From positions 3,224,001-3,288,000 of the forward strand of contig NZ_LT629785.1 in assembly GCF_900105995.1 (NCBI RefSeq): a stretch of DNA of 64,000 nt, read 5' to 3'. This DNA comes from Pseudomonas pohangensis. GTDB taxonomy: Bacteria; Pseudomonadota; Gammaproteobacteria; Pseudomonadales; Pseudomonadaceae. Of the stretch, positions 29,317 through 36,825 are shown piece by piece; within the stretch, counting starts at the first letter, position 1, and every line of letters starts with the position of its first letter. Below the pieces are notes generated by a model. That model made no database searches and was not told where the DNA came from. It saw nothing but the letters and a program-made list of their open reading frames with translations. The position numbers and the translations under genes are program-made.

Positions 29317-29988
29317 ATGACCCAGGACCAACTCAAACAAGCCGTGGCGCAAGCCGCCATGGACCTGATCCTTCCGCAACTGGATCAGAAGAGCGTGATC
29401 GGTGTTGGCACCGGCTCCACGGCCAACTTCTTCATCGACATCCTGGCCCGGCACAAGATGGAATTCGACGGCGCCGTTGCCAGTTCGGATGCCACCGCAG
29501 CGCGACTGAAGGCCCACGGCATTCCGGTTTACGACCTCAACGCAGCCGGCGATATCGAGTTCTATGTCGATGGCGCCGATGAAAGTGACGCCCACCTGCA
29601 CCTGATCAAGGGCGGCGGTGCCGCACTGACCCGCGAAAAGATCGTTGCCGCAGTGGCCACCACCTTCATCTGCATCGCCGACGAGAGCAAGCTGGTGCCG
29701 GTACTCGGCAACTTCCCGCTGCCGGTCGAAGTGATTCCCATGGCACGCAGCCACGTGGCCCGTCAGCTGGTAAAACTGGGCGGCGATCCGGTGTACCGCG
29801 AAGGCGTGCTGACCGACAACGGCAACATCATCCTCGACGTGTTCAACCTGTCGATTGTTGATCCGGTCAAGCTGGAAAGCGAGATCAACGCCATTGTCGG
29901 CGTGGTCACCAACGGCCTGTTCGCCGCGCGCCCGGCAGATGTTCTGCTGCTTGGCACCAGCGATGGGGTGCAGACGCTCAGGGCCTGA
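29317..29988 (+). CDS. rpiA: Ribose-5-phosphate isomerase A
   Basis: Interconverts ribose-5-phosphate and ribulose-5-phosphate in the pentose phosphate pathway. 223 residues from ATG 29317 (MTQDQLKQAV), the family length. Motifs: VIGVGTGSTANFFID, ASSDATAARL, FYVDGADES and LIKGGGAALTREKI, which hold the catalytic Asp, Glu and Lys residues. A 6-codon longer start at 29299 is less likely. The 3' end overlaps the convergent SdiA-regulated-like gene by 11 bp. Confidence 0.97.
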   Translation: MTQDQLKQAVAQAAMDLILPQLDQKSVIGVGTGSTANFFIDILARHKMEFDGAVASSDATAARLKAHGIPVYDLNAAGDIEFYVDGADESDAHLHLIKGGGAALTREKIVAAVATTFICIADESKLVPVLGNFPLPVEVIPMARSHVARQLVKLGGDPVYREGVLTDNGNIILDVFNLSIVDPVKLESEINAIVGVVTNGLFAARPADVLLLGTSDGVQTLRA

Positions 29989-30904
29989 GCGGCGGCTCGG
30001 GCTTGGCAAAACGGTAAAACAGGTTCGGCTCGCTGACCAGGTAGAGCACACCCCGGTCATCCAGGGCCAGGCCCTCGGCCTGCGGCACCCGCCGCTTGAG
30101 GCCATGCAAACCGCGCCAGAGCAACAGGCTGCTGATCGGCTCACCGGCGAGATCCAGTTCGAGAATCAGGCCTGATTCATCGGAAAGGGCCAGCAAGTGG
30201 CCGGTATGCGGATCAAACTGCAGGGCCGACAGGTCGCGCACAAACAACTCGCGATCACGCTGGCGATCACTTTTCACCCGCACTTCAACCGGCGGACCAT
30301 AACCGTCACGAGGAAAGCCGGCGACGCTGAAGATACGCAGCGGATTGCGTTCCTTGGCGATGAACAGGCGCTGGCCCGCCGGATCATAGGCCAGCCCTTC
30401 GAAACCATTGTTGTCATGCGGACCGTTCGGCAGTGTCAGCTGTTCACTGTCGGCAGCATCCAGCCAGCGGGTACGCTCATCTACATGCACGCGGACCAGG
30501 CGCTGGCCATGTTCATCACTGATGACATAAATGCCCCGGCTGATGTACTCCACCGCCTCGGTATCGCCGAAACCGGTCAGCGGGATGCGCCGCAGCAATT
30601 CGCCGTCCGTGGACAGCTCGATCAACTCGTTGGCCTTGTTGGTCACGCTGAGCAGGCTGCGCCGATCAGGATCGAAGGTCAGCGCAGAGACATTCTCCAG
30701 CCCGGCAATCGCTCTGGCTTCGATTTGCACCTGATAATCCGGCAGCCAGAGGGACTCCTGCCGTCATTGCCCGGCATTGCGCCACGCTTGCCACTGGAAT
30801 TGCGCCAATTCGAACAGGCGCCAGTTGCTGCCGAGCATGATCGCTACAGCAGCGACCAGAAACAGCAGCAGTACGCTCAGGCGTTTCAGTGAAACCTTGG
30901 GCAT
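29978..30904 (-). pseudogene. SdiA-regulated-domain protein interrupted by an in-frame TGA
   Basis: Reading from ATG 30904 gives an N-terminal membrane anchor (MPKVSLKRLSVLLLFLVAAV) and a short linker, then TGA at codon 47 (30766-30764). The same frame continues without another stop for 261 codons: RQESLWLPDYQVQIEARAIA, then a SdiA-regulated beta-propeller domain (HDNNGFEGLAYDP, LSALQFDPHTGHLLALSDES, VPQAEGLALDDRG). The intact paralogue at 30940-31827 has the same anchor-linker-SLWLPDY layout, so the stop splits what should be one gene. A GTG at 30730 could start a truncated soluble form. It could be a recent pseudogene, a base error (TGG or CGA to TGA), or readthrough. Confidence 0.75.
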
Positions 30905-30939
30905 CAATTACTTCCGACAGTTGGCACAACGCTCAGCGA

Positions 30940-31827
30940 TTACTCGGCTGCCGGCTGCTTCCTGAATACATAGAACAGGTTGCGCTCGCTGACGATGTAC
31001 AGATTTCCCTCAGCGTCCAGCGCCACCCCTTCGGCTTGCGGAATGAAATGTTCCAGCCCGTGCAGCCCGCGCAACAAGGCAATGAAATTGCTCGGCCGGT
31101 AGTCCTGGTTCAGCTCCACCAGCAGATGCGACTCCTGCGACAGCGCCAGTACATGGCCACTGCGCGGATCCACCGTAAGCCCCGCCAGATCGGTCATGAT
31201 AGTGCCCAGATCAGCCAGCTCCTGCAGGTCGCCGGTCACCTGCCGGCCATCCGTGGGCAGACTGAACAAGGCCAGTGGGCGCTTTTCCTTGCCCAGCAGA
31301 AAACGCTGCCCGGCGCGATCCCAGGCCAGCCCCTCGAAGCCCTTGTTGGCATCGTCGGCATAGCCGAGATCGACACGTTGCAGCGCCTGATCTGTGCGCA
31401 GTTCCTTGCTGTCCGGCAGCAGCCGCAGAATGAACAGGCTGTGCTGGCGCTCGTCGGTAATCGCTATCAGGCCGTCATCCATGACCGCCACGCCTTCCAT
31501 ATTGGCCGCACCGATGACCGGAATGCTGCGCAACACCTCGCCCGCCAGCGACAACTCGATCAGCAGCGGAGTTTTCCCGCTGACCGTGAGCAACGTGTTG
31601 CTTGCCGGGTTATAGGCCAGGTCTGAGAATTCCTCTTTTTCGAAACCGGGAATCTCGGTCTGCAGCACCGCCGTGTAATCGGGCAGCCACAGACTGGCGG
31701 CGCGCACCTGCGGAGTCGCCCTGGCCTCGTCCAGCCACAGCAGCACCCGCGCATCCCAGCGCATCAGGTAAGCGGCCAGCGCCAGCAGCAGCAACAGAAG
31801 AAGAATGACGAATCGGCGTAGGGTCAT
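30940..31827 (-). CDS. SdiA-regulated-domain (beta-propeller) protein, membrane anchored
   Basis: 295 residues from ATG 31827 (MTLRRFVILL). One N-terminal anchor helix covers about residues 5-20, with the rest periplasmic. The SdiA-regulated domain resembles a six-bladed phytase/NHL-like propeller: EFSDLAYNPASNTLLTVSG, KGFEGLAWDRAGQRFLLGKE, DLAGLTVDPRSGHVLALSQE and PQAEGVALDAEGNLYIVSE are repeated blade edges. The family is named for an E. coli gene controlled by SdiA; the biochemical role is unknown. It is the intact upstream partner of the interrupted paralogue, with 35 bp between them. Tandem duplication is inferred. Confidence 0.85.
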   Translation of the reverse strand: MTLRRFVILLLLLLLALAAYLMRWDARVLLWLDEARATPQVRAASLWLPDYTAVLQTEIPGFEKEEFSDLAYNPASNTLLTVSGKTPLLIELSLAGEVLRSIPVIGAANMEGVAVMDDGLIAITDERQHSLFILRLLPDSKELRTDQALQRVDLGYADDANKGFEGLAWDRAGQRFLLGKEKRPLALFSLPTDGRQVTGDLQELADLGTIMTDLAGLTVDPRSGHVLALSQESHLLVELNQDYRPSNFIALLRGLHGLEHFIPQAEGVALDAEGNLYIVSERNLFYVFRKQPAAE

Positions 31828-31952
31828 AACAATGCTCTGGCTGGCAAAAGGCAAGGCGCCTGCGTTGTCTGAACGCAAGCACCGGATGAGCAGGCATCAT
31901 ACCCAGCGCGGGTGAAAAATCCGTAACTAACTGCAGGCCGCGTACGACCGGC

Positions 31953-32342
31953 CTACAAGTGGGCGACGCACTTGATCTCGACCTTCAGCTCCGGCAGCAG
32001 CAGGGCACTGACCTGCACCACCGTCTGGCAGACTTCCGGAGGCTTGCCATAGGCCTGCTGGCGTTTGGCATAAATTGCCTCGGCCTGGGTCAGCAGCTCC
32101 TGCATGTCGGTGATGAACAGGGTTTCATCCACCACGTTATCCAGCGTTGCGTCGAATTGCGCCAGCACGCGCTGGATATTGCTGTAGGCCAGCTCGATCT
32201 GCGCAGGCAGATCGGCAGCCGCTACACCCTTGGCATCCACGCCGACCTGCCCGGACAGGTAGAGCACATTGCCGACCCGCACGCCCTGGGCGAAAAATGC
32301 CTTGTAGGGCCCCGAACGAAAACTGCTTTTGCTGACTGACAT
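31953..32342 (-). CDS. RidA family protein (reactive intermediate deaminase)
   Basis: 129 residues, YjgF/YER057c/UK114 family. Typical segments are VRVGNVLYLSGQVGVDAKG, TLFITDMQELL, and the C-terminal LLPELKVEIKCVAHL. RidA proteins hydrolyse enamine/imine intermediates such as 2-aminoacrylate made by PLP dehydratases. The usual catalytic arginine near the C-terminal V-R-V-E-I motif is not obvious here (LPELKVEIKC), so it may belong to a divergent Rid subgroup. The ATG at 32342 shares its A with the stop of the FAA hydrolase gene upstream, so the two are coupled. Confidence 0.88.
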   Translation of the reverse strand: MSVSKSSFRSGPYKAFFAQGVRVGNVLYLSGQVGVDAKGVAAADLPAQIELAYSNIQRVLAQFDATLDNVVDETLFITDMQELLTQAEAIYAKRQQAYGKPPEVCQTVVQVSALLLPELKVEIKCVAHL

Positions 32343-33037
32343 CAAGCCTCTCCCTGCGCCTTCACGGTCGCCTGCACTACGCGGGTGGTAAACCCCGCCT
32401 GGCCGACCAGTTCCAGCTCCAGCAGGTCGCCATCGGCCAGTTTTCCGACGCCGGCCGGCGTTCCGGTCAGGACCACATCACCCGCCTGCAGGCTGAACTG
32501 CCCGCAAATGTGCTGGATCAGCGGCAGGATCGGATTGAGCATGTCGCGGCTGTTGCCATCCTGGCGTACAACACCGTTCAGGCTCAGGCGAATGCCGATA
32601 TCGGTCAGGTCGGTCAGCGCATCGCCCGGCACGAAAGGTGCCAGCACGCAGGCGCCATCGAACGACTTGGCGACCTCCCACGGATAGCCTTTGGCCTTGA
32701 GCTGGTCCTGCACCTCGCGCAGGGTCAGGTCCAGCGCCGGTGCAAAGCCGGAAATGGCGTCCAGCACCTCCTCGGCATCGGGCGTTTTCGACAGCGGCTT
32801 GCCGATCAGTACGGCGATTTCCGCCTCGTAATGCACCGCGCCACGCTCAGCGGGGATGCTGAAGCTGTCGTCCAGCGGCACCACGCAACTGCCCGGCTTG
32901 ATGAACAGCAAGGGCTCGCTCGGGACGGGGTTGTTCAGCTCTCTGGCATGTTCGGCATAGTTGCGTCCGACACACACCACTTTGCCCAGCGGGAAGTGGA
33001 TGCGGGTGCCATCGAGGTACTGGTGCTGGTAGGTCAT
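32342..33037 (-). CDS. Fumarylacetoacetate hydrolase family protein
   Basis: 231 residues of the FAH fold. N-terminal VVCVGRNYAEHARELNN, the metal-binding acidic cluster in AVHYEAEIAVLIG, AKSFDGACVLAPF, and the C-terminal VVLTGTPAGVGKL. Relatives act as acylpyruvases, oxaloacetate tautomerases or oxaloacetate decarboxylases; the exact substrate is not readable. It sits between D-2-hydroxyglutarate dehydrogenase and a RidA protein, all on the minus strand, as downstream of serA in other pseudomonads. A tautomerase or decarboxylase acting on a 2-oxo diacid would fit this context (inference). Confidence 0.93.
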   Translation of the reverse strand: MTYQHQYLDGTRIHFPLGKVVCVGRNYAEHARELNNPVPSEPLLFIKPGSCVVPLDDSFSIPAERGAVHYEAEIAVLIGKPLSKTPDAEEVLDAISGFAPALDLTLREVQDQLKAKGYPWEVAKSFDGACVLAPFVPGDALTDLTDIGIRLSLNGVVRQDGNSRDMLNPILPLIQHICGQFSLQAGDVVLTGTPAGVGKLADGDLLELELVGQAGFTTRVVQATVKAQGEA

Positions 33038-33050
33038 ACAAGACTCCGGA

Positions 33051-33117
33051 CCTGCGTAGGGTGGGTGTCAGCCCACCAGAAAGGTTACCCGTGACGCAGG
33101 CTTGACGGGCTAAGCCC
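33051..33117. repeat. Intergenic stem-loop repeat (REP-like)
   Basis: Between the dehydrogenase stop and the FAA hydrolase start. Outer arms CCTGCGT (33051-33057) and ACGCAGG (33094-33100) enclose an inner GTGGG/CCCAC hairpin at 33061-33076. A second hairpin GGGCT-AA-GCCC lies at about 33107-33117. The layout suggests a dispersed intergenic palindromic element of the kind common in pseudomonads; no second copy was noticed in this window. Confidence 0.5.
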
Positions 33118-33139
33118 GCCCGGCGAGCGCCGGACTGAA

Positions 33140-34534
33140 TCAGAGCGGGAATATCTTGCCCGGATTCATGATGCCGTTCGGATCAAAGACGGCCTTGATC
33201 GCCTGCATGCAGGCAATCTCCTCGGCGGAACGACTGTAGCCGAGATAGTCGCGCTTGGTCATGCCCACGCCATGCTCGGCAGAAATCGAGCCGTGGTACT
33301 TCTGCACCGTCTCGAACACCCATTTGTTCACCGTCACGCACTTGGCAAAAAACTCGTCCTTGCTCAGGTTGTCCGGCTTGAGGATGTTCAGGTGCAGGTT
33401 GCCGTCGCCGATATGGCCGAACCACACCACTTCGAAGTCCGGATAGTTGGCGGCGACAATCGCATCGATGTCATGAAGAAAGGCCGGCACCTTGCTCACG
33501 GTGACCGAAATATCGTTCTTGTACGGCGTCCAGTGGGAAATGGTCTCGGAAATGTACTCGCGCAATTTCCACAGATTCTCCAGCTGCTGCTGGCTCTGGC
33601 TCATCACCCCGTCCAGCACCCAGCCTTGCTCGACGCAATATTCAAAGGTTTCCAGCGCCTGATTGGCGACTTCCTCGGTGCTGGCCTCAAACTCCAGCAG
33701 CGCATAGAACGGACATTCGGTGTCGAACGGAGCCGGCACGTCGCCACGCGCGAGGATCTTCTCCAGCGCCTTGTCCGAGAAGAACTCGAAGGCGGTCAGA
33801 TCCAGCTTGCTCTGGAAGGCATGCAGCACCGGCATGATCGAATCCAGATCCGGCGCACCGAGCACCATGGCGGTGAGGTTCTTCGGCGCCCGATCCAGAC
33901 GCATGGTCGCCTCGACCACGAAGCCCAGGGTGCCTTCGGCACCAATGAACAACTGGCGCAGGTCGTAGCCGGTGGCGTTCTTGATCAGGTCCCGGTTCAG
34001 CTCGAGCACTTCGCCCTTGCCGGTGACGACAGTCATGCCGGCGACCCAGTTACGCGTCATGCCGTAGCGAATTACCTTGATCCCGCCGGCATTGGTGCCG
34101 ATATTGCCGCCAATCTGGCTGGAACCACTGGAAGCGAAGTCCACCGGATAATACAGGCCATGCTCTTCGGCAAATTGCTGCAGCTGCTTGGTGACTACCC
34201 CGGCCTGACAGCGGGCGGTACGGTCGAATTCGTTGAACTCGAGAATCTGGTTCATGTAGTCGAAGGCCACCACCACTTCGCCATTGGCCGCCACCGCGCC
34301 AGCCGAGAGCCCGGTACGCCCGCCCGAAGGTACCAGCGCCACCTGATGCTGGTTGGCCCAGCGCACGATCGCCTGCACCTGCTCGATGCTCTTGGGGAAA
34401 GCAATCGCCAGCGGCTTGGGCGCGAAATGCTTGGTCCAGTCCTTGCCGTAGGTATTCAGCGAGTCGCTATCGGTCAGCAGCTTGCCGGGCTCCAGCAGGG
34501 ACTTCAGCGCATCAATCAGGGTGGCGGTGGTCAT
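33140..34534 (-). CDS. FAD-binding D-2-hydroxyglutarate dehydrogenase
   Basis: 464 residues of the FAD-linked oxidase family (VAO/PCMH). The FAD domain contains VALVPSGGRTGLSAGAVA, SSGSSQIGGNIGTNAGGIKV and FIGAEGTLGFVVEATMRL. The cap/C-terminal part has WFGHIGDGNLHLNI with the metal-binding histidines, and SAEHGVGMTKRDYL. Placement divergent to serA is decisive: in Pseudomonas this enzyme oxidises the D-2-hydroxyglutarate that SerA makes by reducing 2-oxoglutarate, which pulls serine synthesis forward. Electrons pass to ETF and then the quinone pool. D-lactate or glycolate as substrate is less likely. Confidence 0.9.
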   Translation of the reverse strand: MTTATLIDALKSLLEPGKLLTDSDSLNTYGKDWTKHFAPKPLAIAFPKSIEQVQAIVRWANQHQVALVPSGGRTGLSAGAVAANGEVVVAFDYMNQILEFNEFDRTARCQAGVVTKQLQQFAEEHGLYYPVDFASSGSSQIGGNIGTNAGGIKVIRYGMTRNWVAGMTVVTGKGEVLELNRDLIKNATGYDLRQLFIGAEGTLGFVVEATMRLDRAPKNLTAMVLGAPDLDSIMPVLHAFQSKLDLTAFEFFSDKALEKILARGDVPAPFDTECPFYALLEFEASTEEVANQALETFEYCVEQGWVLDGVMSQSQQQLENLWKLREYISETISHWTPYKNDISVTVSKVPAFLHDIDAIVAANYPDFEVVWFGHIGDGNLHLNILKPDNLSKDEFFAKCVTVNKWVFETVQKYHGSISAEHGVGMTKRDYLGYSRSAEEIACMQAIKAVFDPNGIMNPGKIFPL

Positions 34535-34601
34535 CGTGCAACTCTCGGATCATTCATGGTCATCCTGAGCACGCTTCATCGGCCAGGTACGGGTGTTTCA
34601 G

Positions 34602-34629
34602 GGGGTGCTTATGCTAGCATATGCACCCC
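34602..34629. promoter_or_regulatory. Near-perfect inverted repeat between serA and D-2-hydroxyglutarate dehydrogenase
   Basis: Arms GGGGTGCTTATGC (34602-34614) and GCATATGCACCCC (34617-34629) pair with a single mismatch around a central TA. It lies 67 bp upstream of the dehydrogenase start and 87 bp upstream of serA. The symmetry and divergent location suggest a regulator site; a hairpin in the serA leader is the alternative. No regulator gene is adjacent. Confidence 0.5.
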
Positions 34630-34715
34630 GCGAAACGAGCCTGACGGCGCATCGCGGGACGCCGGAACTGACGCCGGCCTTCCCTTATTACTTCAAGCGG
34701 CGCAAAGGAATTCCG

Positions 34716-35945
34716 ATGAGCAAGACCTCTCTCGACAAGAGCAAGATCAAGTTTCTTCTTCTCGAAGGCGTACACCAGAACGCCCTCGATGTTTTGCAGG
34801 CCGCCGGTTACAGCAATATCGAGTACATCAAGGGCGCACTGTCCGATGCCGACCTGAAAGAAAAAATCGCCGACGCCCACTTCATCGGCATTCGCTCGCG
34901 CACTCAGCTGACCGAAGAGGTCTTCGACTGCGCCAAGCGTCTGGTCGCCGTAGGTTGCTTCTGCATCGGCACCAACCAGGTCAACCTGAATGCCGCCCGC
35001 GAACGAGGTATCGCGGTGTTCAACGCGCCATATTCGAATACCCGCTCGGTGGCCGAACTGGTGCTGGCCCAGGCCATCCTGCTGCTGCGCGGCATTCCCG
35101 AGAAGAATGCCTCCTGCCACCGTGGTGGCTGGATCAAGAGCGCCGCCAACTCCTACGAAATCCGCGGCAAGAAACTCGGCATCGTCGGTTACGGCTCGAT
35201 CGGTACGCAGCTTTCGGTACTCGCCGAAGCCCTCGGCATGCAGGTGTTCTTCTACGACCCGGCGACCAAGCTGCCGCTGGGCAATGCCACGCAGGTCGGC
35301 AAATTGCATGACTTGCTCGGCATGGTCGACATCGTCTCGCTGCACGTTCCGGAACTGGACAGCACCAAGTGGATGATCGGCGAAAAGGAAATCCGCGCCA
35401 TGAAGCCCGGCGGCATCCTGATCAACGCCGCTCGCGGCAGCGTGGTGGTACTCGAAGCACTGGCCGAGGCGATCAAGGACGAGCACCTGATCGGCGCCGC
35501 CATTGACGTGTTCCCGGTCGAGCCCAAGTCCAATGACGAAGAGTTCGAAAGCCCGCTGCGCGGCCTGGACCGGGTAATCCTGACCCCGCACATCGGTGGC
35601 TCCACCGCCGAGGCACAGGCCAACATCGGCCTGGAAGTGGCGGAGAAGCTGGTCAAGTACAGCGACAACGGCACCTCGGTGTCCTCGGTCAACTTTCCGG
35701 AAGTGGCCTTGCCTGCCCATGCCGGCAAACACCGCCTGCTGCACATCCACCAGAACATTCCGGGTGTGATGAGCGAGATCAACAAGGTGTTCGCCGACAA
35801 CGGCATCAACATCGCCGCCCAGTACCTGCAAACCAACGACAAGGTGGGTTACGTGGTGATCGACGTGGATCGCGACTACTCCGATCTGGCGCTGGAAAAA
35901 CTGCAGCACGTCAGCGGCACCATCCGTAGTCGCGTGTTGTTCTAA
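34716..35945 (+). CDS. serA: D-3-phosphoglycerate dehydrogenase
   Basis: First enzyme of serine synthesis; 409 residues from ATG 34716 (MSKTSLDKSK), preceded by AAAGGA. The NAD domain has LGIVGYGSIGTQLSVLAEAL, catalytic Arg in SRTQLTEEVF or NAARGS, and the His in LTPHIGGSTAEAQ. The C-terminal ACT domain (HQNIPGVMSEINKVFADNGI) binds serine for feedback control, giving the short E. coli-like form. Like other SerA enzymes it probably also reduces 2-oxoglutarate to D-2-hydroxyglutarate, matching the divergent dehydrogenase. A frame extending 41 codons upstream is rejected because the ribosome site and family start agree on 34716. Confidence 0.97.
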   Translation: MSKTSLDKSKIKFLLLEGVHQNALDVLQAAGYSNIEYIKGALSDADLKEKIADAHFIGIRSRTQLTEEVFDCAKRLVAVGCFCIGTNQVNLNAARERGIAVFNAPYSNTRSVAELVLAQAILLLRGIPEKNASCHRGGWIKSAANSYEIRGKKLGIVGYGSIGTQLSVLAEALGMQVFFYDPATKLPLGNATQVGKLHDLLGMVDIVSLHVPELDSTKWMIGEKEIRAMKPGGILINAARGSVVVLEALAEAIKDEHLIGAAIDVFPVEPKSNDEEFESPLRGLDRVILTPHIGGSTAEAQANIGLEVAEKLVKYSDNGTSVSSVNFPEVALPAHAGKHRLLHIHQNIPGVMSEINKVFADNGINIAAQYLQTNDKVGYVVIDVDRDYSDLALEKLQHVSGTIRSRVLF

Positions 35946-35963
35946 GCGCTGGTGATGTTATCC

Positions 35964-35990
35964 AAGGGAGGCTGCGGCCTCCCTTTTTGT
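35964..35990 (+). terminator. Rho-independent terminator of serA
   Basis: Perfect 9-bp stem AAGGGAGGC / GCCTCCCTT with loop TGCG (35973-35976), followed by a T-run (CCCTTTTTG). It lies 18 bases after the serA stop. Confidence 0.9.
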
Positions 35991-36031
35991 TGCAGATTCG
36001 CCACTGAATTCACGCGAGGGACCGGGTTATG

Positions 36032-36050
36032 CCGGATTGGAAATCCGGCT
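36032..36050. repeat. Short intergenic hairpin
   Basis: GCCGGATT-GG-AAATCCGGC forms an 8-9 bp stem. It stands between the serA terminator and the large palindromic element and has no T-run. It may be a separate small repeat unit. Confidence 0.4.
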
Positions 36051-36120
36051 ACTTTCCTGGGCTTTTGGTATAAGCATTTATCCTAGGCTCAGCACTTTCC
36101 TCGGCATTGATCTACCGGTT

Positions 36121-36616
36121 GCGCCTTGCACGGCGCCTTACTTTCTCTTTGCGCGCGCAAAGAGAAAGTAAGCAAAGAGAAAGCGCGCCCGGCATACGGC
36201 CCGGTTCTTCGCTGCGCTGCGCACCGGTTTCGTTCGCTGCATCGGTGCTCCAGGGGCCCGCTGTGAAGGGCCATCCGTGGCCCATCACAGCTTTCGCGGC
36301 ATCCATGCCGCTCAACCCCTTGCACACCGATGCCGCTCACCCTGCTGACGGGGTAGTTGGTCCGTGCTTGTCAGTCACTGTTTCGTTGGAAATACAAAGT
36401 TTCGGTAGTCGGACCGTCCCCGTCAGGAGGCTGAGCGCAGGTGCTGCGCAGGGGGGCATTTGGCATGGATGCCAAATGAGGCGCGCTGGGCCATGGATGG
36501 CCCTTCGCGCCGACCCTCGGAGCAGTGCCGGAGCGAGGGAAGTCGCGCACAGCGCGACCCGTATGTCGGGGGGTGTTTCTTTGCCTAGCTTTCTTTGCAC
36601 AAGCAAAGAAAGTAGG
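36121..36616. repeat. Multi-hairpin palindromic repeat element, about 0.5 kb
   Basis: A gene-free stretch with at least eleven hairpins back to back. Left end: GCGCC/GGCGC (36121-36136), then a perfect 36-bp palindrome (36137-36172; arm CTTACTTTCTCTTTGC), then a direct copy GCAAAGAGAAAG. Interior stems: 36221-36248, 36260-36291 (13 bp with one A-A mismatch), 36296-36311, 36345-36364 with 36410-36426, 36457-36478 (CATTTGGCAT arms), 36480-36511, 36514-36539, 36542-36558. Right end: TTTCTTTGC, then CTTTCTTTGC-ACAA-GCAAAGAAAG inside CCTA/TAGG (36584-36616). The ends mirror each other. Small open frames exist but look accidental. It may be a dispersed non-autonomous element or a structured RNA; I know of no name for it. 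Confidence 0.7.
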
Positions 36617-36825
36617 TCGCCCGGGAGGGCGAAACCAAAGCTACCAATCACACTCGCCAATCAGGCTGAAATCCAAAACAACAACTGCTATGGATTTCCA
36701 ATCCATTAAAAATCTCATACCGTCCCACCCTCTCGTGGCGAGCATTTCTCAGGCCATCGATCAGGCTAATTGATATGCTTGGAAGCACTGCACTACACCC
36801 TACGACCTTTCTCGAGACTTGCCTC

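Noticed and set aside
30764..30766. TGA as a selenocysteine codon in the SdiA-regulated protein
   Set aside because: The paralogue has no cysteine at the matching position, the site is in a linker rather than an active site, and no bacterial SECIS-like hairpin was noted directly after it.
30666..30929. An 87-codon minus-strand frame starting MCQLSEVIDAQGF over the 5' part of the interrupted propeller gene
   Set aside because: It runs out of frame with the membrane anchor and the propeller domain. Composition is not protein-like, and the other frame explains the region as a broken gene.
34614..35909. A 431-codon minus-strand open frame opposite serA
   Set aside because: serA has complete motifs, a good start and a terminator. 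The antisense product matches no family.
36107..36709. Short open frames inside the palindromic element, such as an arginine-rich 200-codon frame containing LTFSLRAQRESK
   Set aside because: They are produced by the hairpin arms read on both strands, with similar peptides from each strand, no ribosome site and no domain. The segment is better described as a repeat.
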